This document shows, one piece after another, positions 1 to 6,113 of a DNA stretch of 18,577 bases (its first letter is position 1; the number at the start of each line of letters is the position of its first letter). The notes under the pieces were generated by a model, which saw only the letters and a program-made list of their open reading frames with translations, was not told the DNA's origin and did not search any database. The stretch comes from an uncultured Acidaminococcus sp. (GTDB lineage Bacteria > Bacillota_C > Negativicutes > Acidaminococcales > Acidaminococcaceae). Both the position numbers and the translations under genes were made by a program. The stretch covers positions 1-18,577 of the forward strand of contig OMUE01000031.1 of assembly GCA_900314165.1 (NCBI GenBank), in the 5' to 3' direction.

Positions 1-55
1 GGCTAGTGGGCTAGTGGGCTAGTGGGCTAGTGGGCTAGTGGGCTAGTGGGCTAGT
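1..55. repeat. Octamer tandem array (GGCTAGTG)
   Basis: Six perfect copies of the 8-bp unit GGCTAGTG followed by a 7-base partial copy. The array begins at the window edge, so its true length and the gene it follows are unknown. The same word recurs in other spacers: near 5389-5398, in 7676-7704 and near 18370. It is therefore one module of a dispersed intergenic repeat set rather than a one-off microsatellite. Confidence 0.9.
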
Positions 56-80
56 CCCTAATCCCTAATTTCTAATCCCT
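56..80. repeat. Heptamer array (CCCTAAT)
   Basis: Units CCCTAAT, CCCTAAT, TTCTAAT and a partial CCCT directly continue the octamer array. The complementary word AGGGATTAG occurs twice at about 12886-12906 in another spacer, so this module is also dispersed and appears in both orientations. It ends just before the AAAGGA ribosome binding site of the following gene. Confidence 0.8.
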
Positions 81-99
81 TGCGAAAGGACTCTCATCT

Positions 100-603
100 A
101 TGAACGAGCAAACAAAATATCTTGTCCGGGGCGCCCTGCTGCTGGCAATCGCCCTGGTTGTACAACAGCTAAGGCTTCTGATACCCCTTCCCGTCGTCGT
201 TATGACCCTTATAATAGGTACGGTCGTGAACTGCGTGCTGGTCCTGTGCCGGCGCATGACTACAAAAGCGATTACGGTGGCCGTGTCTTTTGCCCTGCCC
301 TTTGTGGCAGCAGCCCAGGGCCATATCCTGCCTCCTGTGATTCCTGTTATCTTTATAGGCAATACTCTCTATGCCTTGTTGTCCGGGCTGAAGGACAAGC
401 CTTTGCCGTATCTGGTCCTCCTGGTGCCTGCTGTCAAAGCCTTCTGCATGGGCGCCGGCCTGTTCCTGGTGCTGTACATTACGAATATGCCGCCAGCCTT
501 GCGCCTCCATATGGTAAAAGCCTTCATCCCCATCCAGTGGGCTACGGGGATTACGGGGCTTTTCCTGGCAGACTTGATTGGAAAGAAAATAGATGATAGA
601 TGA
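100..603 (+). CDS. Six-TM membrane protein, probable ECF-transporter S component
   Basis: This 167-residue, very hydrophobic protein has about six membrane segments (roughly residues 8-28, 33-50, 55-72, 78-97, 103-128 and 143-162). Size and topology match the substrate-binding S components of energy-coupling-factor vitamin or metal importers, which share a separate EcfAA'T module. That module is not in this window. The ATG at 100 is preceded by AAAGGA at 85-90. The last residues (IDDR) and the TGA stop are written in the 7-bp TAGATGA array that starts at 590, so the native C terminus may have been altered by the repeat. No substrate can be assigned. It could instead be an unrelated small integral membrane protein. 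Confidence 0.5.
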   Translation: MNEQTKYLVRGALLLAIALVVQQLRLLIPLPVVVMTLIIGTVVNCVLVLCRRMTTKAITVAVSFALPFVAAAQGHILPPVIPVIFIGNTLYALLSGLKDKPLPYLVLLVPAVKAFCMGAGLFLVLYITNMPPALRLHMVKAFIPIQWATGITGLFLADLIGKKIDDR

Positions 604-760
604 TAGATGATAGATGATAGACGTCCGCTGGACTTACCTGGATTTGGTAGTTTGCTGTCGTTTGTTATGCCCTAAGACGTTAACTATGCCCAAAATATGC
701 CAATCGACAAGAAACTTCTAACCTTTGACATTGTGTTCTATCATCTATCATCTATCATCT
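590..760. repeat. Inverted pair of TAGATGA heptamer arrays
   Basis: The left arm at 590-620 holds four TAGATGA units plus TAG. The right arm at 738-760 is a perfect reverse complement over 23 bp. About 117 bp lie between them, so the transcript could fold into a 23-bp hairpin with a large loop. The interior holds a GTCC-GCT-GGAC mini-hairpin (623-633), also present at 7707-7717, and the word ATCGACAAGAAAC (703-715). A near-identical word sits at a comparable place in the second inverted pair (5468-5480). The left arm overlaps the end of the preceding gene. Confidence 0.85.
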
Positions 761-869
761 CTACCCCAGCAACCACGCAAACTATTCCAAATTTTACACT
801 CTAAACTAGCTTTTTCGCCTCAAACGGTGTATAGTAGATTTAATTAAGCAAGTTTTAAGGAGTATCATT

Positions 870-2228
870 ATGCAGATTATCATTGTGGGCTGTGGCAAGG
901 TTGGCCGCAGCATTGCCGCGCAGCTGATCCAAGAAGATAATAACGTAACGATTATCGACATGGATCCTACTATCATCAAAAATATTTCCACCACCTATGA
1001 CGTTATGGGCATCGTGGGCAACGGTTCCAGCTTTAATGTCCTGGACAAAGCAGACCTGGCCCATACGGACATGCTCATTGCGGTGACGGAAAGCGATGAA
1101 GTAAACCTGCTGACCTGCGTCATTGCTAAACTGAACAACGACAAGTGTCACACCATTGCCCGTGTGCGCAGCCCTCATTATTCTGCAGAACGCCATTTCC
1201 TTATGAAGGGCCTGAACCTGTCCATGACCATCAACCCGGAAATGGAAGCCGCAAAGGAAATTACCCGGCTGTTAAACTTCCCCTCCGCCATTGAAATCTT
1301 CAGCTTTGCCAAAGACCGGATTGATATGCTCCGCTTCCGGGTGCCCAGTGATTCACCTCTTATTGGCTTGTCCTTGCGGGAAATTTCCGCCCGGACTACG
1401 GACAACCTGCTGGTATGTATCGTAGAACGGAAAAAAGATATCATCGTTCCCGATGGCAATACGGTGATCCAGCAGGGGGATGTGCTGACGATTATCGCCA
1501 TGCCTTCTGTGGCCCAGAAATTTTTCAAGACCATCGGCGTCCGTACGAATAAATGTAAGAATGTCATGATTGTGGGCGGTGGGGATATTACGTACTACCT
1601 GGCCAAGATGCTCCAGAACAACCATATGAACGTGAAAATCATCGAGAAGGATATGGCCCGCTGTGAAGAGCTGGCGGACGACCTGCCCGGCGTCTCTGTG
1701 GATTGCGGCGATGGTTCTGAAAAAGCGTTGCTGGATGAAGAACGTATCGATAACATGGATGGCTTCGTAGCCTGCACCGGCATAGACGAAGTAAATGCTA
1801 TCCTGTCCTTGTATGCTATGAAGCGGATCAAGGGCAAAGTTGTCACGAAGCTGAATCATGTGGATTTTGGGGACGTGATGGAAAATCTCCAACTGGATAG
1901 CATTGTAAACCCCAAGGAACTAACGGCCCAGCAGATTGTCCAATACGTCCGGGCAGCCGGTAACTCCATGGAATCCAACGTGGAAACCATGTACCGGTTG
2001 TTGAATGGCCGGGTTGAAGCCCTGGAATTCTACATTGATAAAGACTGCGGTATGAAAGGCCAGAATCTGGCCACTATGCACATCAAGCAGGGTGTGTTGA
2101 TTGCCGGTATTGTGCGCAACGGCAAACTCATTATTCCCGGCGGCCAGGATGAGTTCAAAACCGGAGATACGGTTATCGTAGTTACTATCCATCTGGGCTT
2201 CCAGGATATTACGGATATTCTGGCCTAG
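870..2228 (+). CDS. trkA: Trk potassium uptake regulatory subunit TrkA
   Basis: A 452-residue cytosolic protein with the double-RCK layout of TrkA, close to the usual length of about 450-460. It has RCK-N 1 (about 1-115, Rossmann motif GCGKVG at 7-12), RCK-C 1 (about 140-225), RCK-N 2 (from about 231, motif VGGGD) and RCK-C 2 (about 370-452). TrkA binds NAD(H) and adenine nucleotides and gates the TrkH channel. The second Rossmann loop departs from strict GxGxxG (GGGDIT), which may mean the two halves bind ligand differently. TAAGGAG at 857-863 sets the start. trkH follows after 18 bp, so the two are almost certainly co-transcribed. I see no convincing promoter; TTGACA at 725-730 with TATCAT at 746-751 is possible but its 15-bp spacer is short. 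Confidence 0.95.
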   Translation: MQIIIVGCGKVGRSIAAQLIQEDNNVTIIDMDPTIIKNISTTYDVMGIVGNGSSFNVLDKADLAHTDMLIAVTESDEVNLLTCVIAKLNNDKCHTIARVRSPHYSAERHFLMKGLNLSMTINPEMEAAKEITRLLNFPSAIEIFSFAKDRIDMLRFRVPSDSPLIGLSLREISARTTDNLLVCIVERKKDIIVPDGNTVIQQGDVLTIIAMPSVAQKFFKTIGVRTNKCKNVMIVGGGDITYYLAKMLQNNHMNVKIIEKDMARCEELADDLPGVSVDCGDGSEKALLDEERIDNMDGFVACTGIDEVNAILSLYAMKRIKGKVVTKLNHVDFGDVMENLQLDSIVNPKELTAQQIVQYVRAAGNSMESNVETMYRLLNGRVEALEFYIDKDCGMKGQNLATMHIKQGVLIAGIVRNGKLIIPGGQDEFKTGDTVIVVTIHLGFQDITDILA

Positions 2229-2246
2229 TGGTAAGGAGCTCTGCCT

Positions 2247-3689
2247 ATGAATTACGGTGTTATCCGGCAGGTCCTGTCCTGGATCCTTTGTACAGAAGGA
2301 GTCATGATGTTCCTGCCCTGTATCATTTCACTGGTCTATGGGGAAGACGAGGGCATGGTGTATTTTGCGTTTGCCCTTATCGCTATCGTCATAGGCTATG
2401 TGTGCGCTCTGAAAAAAGTAAAGAACAGGGCTATTTACCAGAGGGAAGGCTTCGTAGCCGTAGGCCTCAGCTGGGTAGTCATGTCCCTATACGGGGCCTT
2501 GCCTTTTGTGTTTACGGGAGAGATTCCCGGCTACGTGAATGCTTTGTTTGAAATTGTGTCCGGCTTTACGACCACTGGCTCGTCCATTCTCCAGGAAGTG
2601 GAGGCCATGTCCAAAACCTCCCTGTTTTGGCGCAGTTTTTCCCACTGGATTGGGGGTATGGGTGTACTGGTCTTCATCCTCATGATGATGCCCAGCAGCA
2701 GCGGCGGTACCCAGATGAACCTGATGAAGGCCGAAAGCCCGGGCCCGGATGTGTCGAAATTCGTGCCCAGGGTGCGTAATACGGCGATTATGCTGTATCG
2801 GATCTACTTGGGCATGACCCTCTTGATGATTCTGGCTCTCACATGTTCTGGTATGTACTGGTTCGACACCTTGTGCATTACGTTCGGCACCGCTGGGACC
2901 GGGGGGTTCGGTATCCTGAACGACAGCTGCGGCAGCTATACCCCGCTTCAGCAGTGGATCATCACGATCGGCATGATTGCCTTTGGGGTGAACTTTAGTT
3001 TCTATTATCTGATCCTGATCCGCAAAGCTAAGGATGCATTTCGCTTGGAGGAAGTACGGGCCTATATTGCCATCATTATGGTGACGGCTCTGGCCATTGC
3101 CTGGCAGCTGCGGGATACGTTCAGCAGCTGGGAGGAAACCTTGAGGGCGGCTTTCTTCCAGGTGGGCAGCATCATTACGACGACAGGCTTTTCCACTGTG
3201 GATTTTGATGCCTGGCCCAGCTTTTCCAAAGGCCTTTTGGTCATGCTCATGATCATCGGTGCCTGTGCCGGCAGCACGGGCGGCGGTGTGAAGGTGAGTC
3301 GGGTGCTGCTGGTGTATAAGTCCATCCACCTGGAATTGCAGCAGCTCCTGAATCCCCATGGCATCCAGAGAGTCCGTATGGACGGCAACGTAGTGGACAG
3401 CAAGATGCTGAATTCTGTTTATGTATTCCTGGTCAGCTATTTCCTGATTTTCTGCCTGTCCATTGTGACCATCAGCCTGGATAATTTTAATTTTGAAAGT
3501 AACTTTACGGCTGTGGCTGCCACGCTGAATAACATCGGCCCCGGCATCGGCCAGGTAGGACCCACCCAGAATTTCAGTCATTACAGCTACATGTCCAAAC
3601 TCGTCCTGATCTTTGATATGCTGGCCGGCCGCCTGGAGCTTATGCCCATGCTGATTCTGTTCTATCCGAAGACGTGGAGGAAAAACTAG
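2247..3689 (+). CDS. trkH: Trk potassium transporter membrane subunit TrkH
   Basis: A 480-residue polytopic membrane protein, the pore subunit of the Trk K+ uptake system. The four degenerate selectivity-filter loops of the TrkH/KtrB fold are visible: FTTTGSS, GTAGTGGFG, ITTTGFST and NNIGPGIG, in the expected order. The C terminus ends with GRLELMPMLILFYPKTWR, like the conserved final helix of the family. The start ATG is preceded by TAAGGAG at 2232-2238. It is the second gene of the trkA-trkH operon, and the encoded pair should form the complete gated channel. Nothing looks truncated. The nearest terminator on this strand is about 210 bp downstream, beyond a double-hairpin repeat. Confidence 0.95.
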   Translation: MNYGVIRQVLSWILCTEGVMMFLPCIISLVYGEDEGMVYFAFALIAIVIGYVCALKKVKNRAIYQREGFVAVGLSWVVMSLYGALPFVFTGEIPGYVNALFEIVSGFTTTGSSILQEVEAMSKTSLFWRSFSHWIGGMGVLVFILMMMPSSSGGTQMNLMKAESPGPDVSKFVPRVRNTAIMLYRIYLGMTLLMILALTCSGMYWFDTLCITFGTAGTGGFGILNDSCGSYTPLQQWIITIGMIAFGVNFSFYYLILIRKAKDAFRLEEVRAYIAIIMVTALAIAWQLRDTFSSWEETLRAAFFQVGSIITTTGFSTVDFDAWPSFSKGLLVMLMIIGACAGSTGGGVKVSRVLLVYKSIHLELQQLLNPHGIQRVRMDGNVVDSKMLNSVYVFLVSYFLIFCLSIVTISLDNFNFESNFTAVAATLNNIGPGIGQVGPTQNFSHYSYMSKLVLIFDMLAGRLELMPMLILFYPKTWRKN

Positions 3690-3742
3690 TATGACAAACC
3701 ACAAATAACTTGCATAGTAAACACCTACACTTAAATTTGCAA

Positions 3743-3829
3743 CCGTAGGGGCTTATCGTAAGATAAGCCCACTAAAGATTCCCTAAACCAGCATCCATGG
3801 TGGGTTCATCTTACGATGAACCCCTACGG
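3743..3829. repeat. REP-like double hairpin with terminal inverted repeats
   Basis: The element is bounded by CCGTAGGGG and its perfect complement CCCCTACGG. It contains two hairpins with 9-bp stems: GGGCTTATC-GTAA-GATAAGCCC (3749-3770) and GGGTTCATC-TTAC-GATGAACCC (3802-3823). The second is a reversed copy of the first, with base changes on both strands of the stem so that pairing is kept. A diverged single-hairpin relative lies at 12906-12941. The organisation resembles REP doublets. No transposase is in the window. Confidence 0.85.
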
Positions 3830-3868
3830 AGTCGTATCAGAGGTTGGTGTATGTTTTAAGTTATAAGT

Positions 3869-3896
3869 GAAAGTTAATTACAGTTTTCTATACTAG
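3869..3896 (+). promoter_or_regulatory. Conserved 28-bp box, copy 1 (GAAAGTTAATTA...CTATACTAG)
   Basis: GAAAGTTAATTA and CTATACTAG lie with a 19-bp start-to-start offset. The identical words at the identical offset occur at 12956-12983. Both copies follow a CCCCTACG-ended hairpin repeat and precede a gene on the + strand. TATACT could be a -10 hexamer with GTGAAA 17 bp upstream as a weak -35. However, a terminator stem starts 5 bp downstream here, so a promoter role for this copy would yield only a very short RNA unless there is read-through. A structural repeat is equally possible. Confidence 0.5.
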
Positions 3897-3900
3897 AGAA

Positions 3901-3940
3901 AGAAGCTGTGAAAAGTGTTTTTTCACGGCTTCTTTTTTTG
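3901..3940 (+). terminator. Rho-independent terminator
   Basis: A 14-bp stem (3901-3914 with 3920-3933, one G-U pair) closes a 5-nt loop and is followed by an unbroken T tract. It terminates the trkA-trkH transcript and insulates the next gene, whose -10 box lies immediately after the T tract. The stem core AGCTGTGAAAA is shared with the terminator at 12745-12784. Confidence 0.9.
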
Positions 3941-3946
3941 TATAAT
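3941..3946 (+). promoter_or_regulatory. -10 box TATAAT for the zinc-ribbon gene
   Basis: A perfect TATAAT directly follows the terminator T tract, 46 bp before the start codon at 3993. The -35 region at 17-bp spacing falls in the T run of the terminator (TTTTTT at 3918-3923), so the -35 match is poor. Placement between a terminator and a start codon makes a promoter likely. Confidence 0.55.
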
Positions 3947-3992
3947 AGTAAGATAAACTTTTTAAATTTATCCCGGAAAGTAGGAAGAAATC

Positions 3993-4955
3993 ATGAAGTG
4001 TCCGAACTGTGGCGTGGAAATAGAGAAAGGGCAGACCTTTTGCGGAAACTGCGGCTATCAGATGGAGGATGACCGTTCCTTCTTCAGCCGGCACAAGAAG
4101 CTGGTGATCTTTCTGCTGCTGGTTATGTTCTGTCTGGGGATAGGCTTCGGGGCCTTCCAAAACCAAAAGGAAATGGAAGAGAATCAGAAATTTGTAAACC
4201 AGTGTAATCTGGTAGCCCAGCAGCTGGAGGCCGTCAACAAGGAATTCGTCCAGCAGGTGGAAACCTTTGTGAAGGCAAAAAAGAACGCCGATAAGCACGC
4301 TGAGTTGGAAAACCTCCAGCGCTCCCGGGCCAAGCTGGCCAAGGTCAGCTATGTGGCGGACAAGCTGCCCAAGGATACCCGCTGGTCCAGCAGCACCCGT
4401 CTGATTAGGAACCTGGTGAAGCAGGAAATGGAAGTCTACGACAAGGCTATCGGATTCCTGAACGGCACACATAATGATATCGGCGGGGCCAGAAGCCTGC
4501 TCATGACGCCCATGGCCCAGGCAAGGGCTACGGCTGGCCGCATCAGCATCCAGGGAGCAAACTTCGAACATACGGCAGATTTCGGCAAGCTGGATGGACT
4601 CTTAGACAAATACGCCATAGACAATGTGAAACAGCGGACCATTGCCGGGGCCGAAGAAGCCTTGCAGGACTATTTCCGTTTCATGAGCCGGCAGGAATTC
4701 CGGAAGGCGTACAATTGCTTTTCTACTAAATTCAAGAAGAAATTATCCTACACGAAATGGGTTATCAGTTATATCAAAACGTCTTCAACAAAAGTGTCCC
4801 GGCTTACCAGTGAGTATGTGAGTGAAAACCATGTAAGTATTACCTATGAATTGTCAGAAAGCAAAAAGCAGAACAAGGGCTATGTGACGAAGAAATACGA
4901 GGGGGAAGCGGAACTGGTAAAAGAAGAGGGTCACTGGAAGATTGGGGAATTATGA
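3993..4955 (+). CDS. Zinc-ribbon, single-TM envelope protein
   Basis: A 320-residue protein beginning with a compact zinc ribbon (C3-C6 and C17-C20, CPNC and CGNC knuckles). A basic stretch and one membrane segment (about 37-55) follow, then a charged helical region (about 60-170) and a C-terminal part (about 225-320). That last part, starting AEEALQDYFRFM and ending GHWKIGEL, resembles NTF2-like or lipoprotein-type alpha/beta domains of Firmicute zinc-ribbon proteins. Expected topology places the ribbon in the cytosol and the rest outside the membrane. The function is not known to me. Its stop overlaps the VanZ-like start (ATGA), indicating translational coupling and a possible shared envelope role. 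AGGA at 3982-3985 serves as a modest ribosome binding site. Confidence 0.8.
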   Translation: MKCPNCGVEIEKGQTFCGNCGYQMEDDRSFFSRHKKLVIFLLLVMFCLGIGFGAFQNQKEMEENQKFVNQCNLVAQQLEAVNKEFVQQVETFVKAKKNADKHAELENLQRSRAKLAKVSYVADKLPKDTRWSSSTRLIRNLVKQEMEVYDKAIGFLNGTHNDIGGARSLLMTPMAQARATAGRISIQGANFEHTADFGKLDGLLDKYAIDNVKQRTIAGAEEALQDYFRFMSRQEFRKAYNCFSTKFKKKLSYTKWVISYIKTSSTKVSRLTSEYVSENHVSITYELSESKKQNKGYVTKKYEGEAELVKEEGHWKIGEL

Positions 4956-5392
4956 CCAGGAAGGTATATAAAGGATTATTGGTTCTCTTTTTGGTGTTCA
5001 TCTGGGGCCATTCCCTCCAGAGCGGCGCTGCGTCAAAAGGGGAAAGCGACTACGTGCTGGATGTAACGTTGACCGTATTAGATGGTGTGCCTGGCATCGG
5101 ATGGCTGGACTTCCATACCATCCGGAAGCTGGCCCATCTGACAGAATTTGCGGCTCTGGGCTTTGTCCTGTCCGGTCTGCTGCGTCCTGTGAAACAGCAT
5201 TGGATCCGCTGGGCCATTGCCTATGGCTCTCTTGTGGGAGCTATAGACGAATTCCTCCAGCTGTTCAGTCCCGGCCGCAGCAGCCAGGTGTCGGATGTGT
5301 TGCTGGATACGGTGGGCGTGGCTGTAGGAGTGGTGGTATTTTTAATTATTGGGGTAATAGACGTCAGACTTCAGACGTCAGACGTCAGCTAG
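4952..5392 (+). CDS. VanZ-family membrane protein
   Basis: A 146-residue membrane protein with the VanZ-family signature: the IRKLAHLTEFAALG segment (His in a KLAH motif) and the later block DEFLQLFSPGRSSQVSDVLLDT. About four hydrophobic segments are seen. VanZ of enterococci gives low-level teicoplanin resistance, but most chromosomal homologues are uncharacterised envelope proteins, so resistance should not be inferred. The ATG overlaps the upstream stop by 4 bp. The final residues (about DVRLQTSDVS) and the TAG stop are encoded in the CAGACGT repeat arm and its flanking GCTAG word, so the tail is probably repeat-derived rather than a functional part of the fold. Confidence 0.85.
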   Translation: MTRKVYKGLLVLFLVFIWGHSLQSGAASKGESDYVLDVTLTVLDGVPGIGWLDFHTIRKLAHLTEFAALGFVLSGLLRPVKQHWIRWAIAYGSLVGAIDEFLQLFSPGRSSQVSDVLLDTVGVAVGVVVFLIIGVIDVRLQTSDVS

Positions 5393-5541
5393 GCTAGTAC
5401 GGTTCGAATTGTCAGTGTTGCTTTAATCAATTTGGAACACCACATCGTAGAATTCATTATGAAATCTATCGACAAAAAACGAAACAGTTTTCAGTTTAAA
5501 ATGAACAAAACCTGACGTCTGATGTCTGACCTCTGACGTCT
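5359..5541. repeat. Inverted pair of CAGACGT heptamer arrays
   Basis: The left arm (5359-5388) and right arm (5512-5541) are each 30 bp and match as reverse complements at 27 of 30 positions. The unit is CAGACGT with variants. The roughly 120-bp interior starts with GCTAGGCTAGTAC, related to the octamer module. It contains ATCGACAAAAAAC (5468-5480), matching the word inside the inverted pair at 590-760. The left arm lies within the end of the VanZ-like gene. Apart from these words I see nothing that looks like a gene in the interior. Confidence 0.85.
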
Positions 5542-5566
5542 ATATTCAGGCAATCCGGAGGAACAC

Positions 5567-5854
5567 ATGCAAACTCAGAAACTCCGTCAATTGGCGGATG
5601 AATTATGTAACGCCGTCACAGAACTGGGATATCCCAGGGAACTGGGGGAACTCATGGCTACCCAGCTGGGCACAGAATATGCCATCCAACGGATGACCAC
5701 CTACGTGATCCGTTATCAACCTGCCACAGCGGAAGAAATGGTGGATGAAATGCTTGCCATCTGTGATGAACGGGACAAATGGGTCCAGAAAAAGAAGAAT
5801 GAGTACTATAACCAGAAGGTGAATGAGTGGATTAACAGGGATAGGGAAGAGTGA
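5567..5854 (+). CDS. Small soluble protein of unknown function
   Basis: A 95-residue, charged, predicted all-helical cytosolic protein. Recognisable stretches are ELGYPRELGELMATQLGTE, the acidic VDEMLAICDERDKWVQKK and a basic/aromatic tail. The style resembles small conserved proteins of Clostridia and Negativicutes that I cannot name. GGAGG at 5557-5561 gives a strong ribosome binding site for the ATG. The stop TGA lies across the first two units of the GAAGAGY heptamer array beginning at 5846, so the last residues (REE) are repeat-encoded. The gene has repeat blocks on both sides and no clear operon partner. Confidence 0.75.
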   Translation: MQTQKLRQLADELCNAVTELGYPRELGELMATQLGTEYAIQRMTTYVIRYQPATAEEMVDEMLAICDERDKWVQKKKNEYYNQKVNEWINRDREE

Positions 5855-5866
5855 AGAGCGAAGAGG
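5846..5866. repeat. GAAGAGY heptamer array
   Basis: Three units, GAAGAGT, GAAGAGC and GAAGAGG, start inside the preceding gene and include its stop codon. The same family occurs at 9084-9111 and 18293-18321 in this orientation, and at 7723-7755 and 12822-12851 in reverse. Confidence 0.85.
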
Positions 5867-5869
5867 AGA

Positions 5870-6030
5870 GCGCTGCGCTGGACGTATAGTCCTCTGGACT
5901 GCCCCCTCGCCAGATGCAAGCATCTGGCCCTCTCCCCCTACGGGGGCGACAGCCCGCTGGGCAGCGCCCTGTCATCCCCGCAGGGGAGGGGAACCGTGCA
6001 AAGCACGGTGGTGGGGCCGGCCAGCGGCCA
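5870..6030. repeat. String of short hairpins
   Basis: The spacer packs at least seven small hairpins end to end, most with 3-nt loops. They are GTCC-TCT-GGAC (5889-5899), CCAGATGC-AA-GCATCTGG (5910-5927), CCCCC-TAC-GGGGG (5934-5946), GCCC-GCT-GGGC (5952-5962), CCCC-GCA-GGGG (5976-5986), ACCGTGC-AAA-GCACGGT (5993-6009) and GGCC-AGC-GGCC within 6019-6029. The open frames that cross it have no independent coding signal. The ACCGTGC hairpin with its G-rich flank belongs to a module also found at 9141-9171 and 18491-18521. Confidence 0.8.
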
Positions 6031-6034
6031 CTCA

Positions 6035-6062
6035 CGTCTAACGTCTACCATCTAACGGCTAA
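6035..6062. repeat. CGTCTAA heptamer array
   Basis: Four 7-bp units, CGTCTAA, CGTCTAC, CATCTAA and CGGCTAA, sit just upstream of the promoter of the first DUF4127 gene. The reverse complement is TTAGACG, the unit of the array at 18344-18371. Confidence 0.8.
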
Positions 6063-6066
6063 ACCG

Positions 6067-6075
6067 TGCTATAAT
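6067..6075 (+). promoter_or_regulatory. Extended -10 promoter (TGCTATAAT)
   Basis: A perfect TGnTATAAT extended -10 element lies 38 bp before the ATG at 6114. No good -35 is visible, as is common for extended -10 promoters. The heptamer array ends 4 bp upstream, so the repeat would occupy the -35 region. Confidence 0.7.
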
Positions 6076-6113
6076 ATTACTATTGCATTAACATACGAGG
6101 TAATTAAACGACT

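Noticed and set aside
1..80. CRISPR array
   Set aside because: Units are 7-8 bp with no spacers of unique sequence and no cas genes nearby.
2487..3704. A 405-residue - strand frame opposite trkH
   Set aside because: It lies antisense to a clear TrkH and is His/Gln-rich, as antisense of a membrane protein tends to be.
4952..5392. Glycopeptide resistance determinant
   Set aside because: Only a VanZ-family fold is visible, with no vanA/vanH/vanX neighbours; chromosomal homologues are common and not resistance genes by default.
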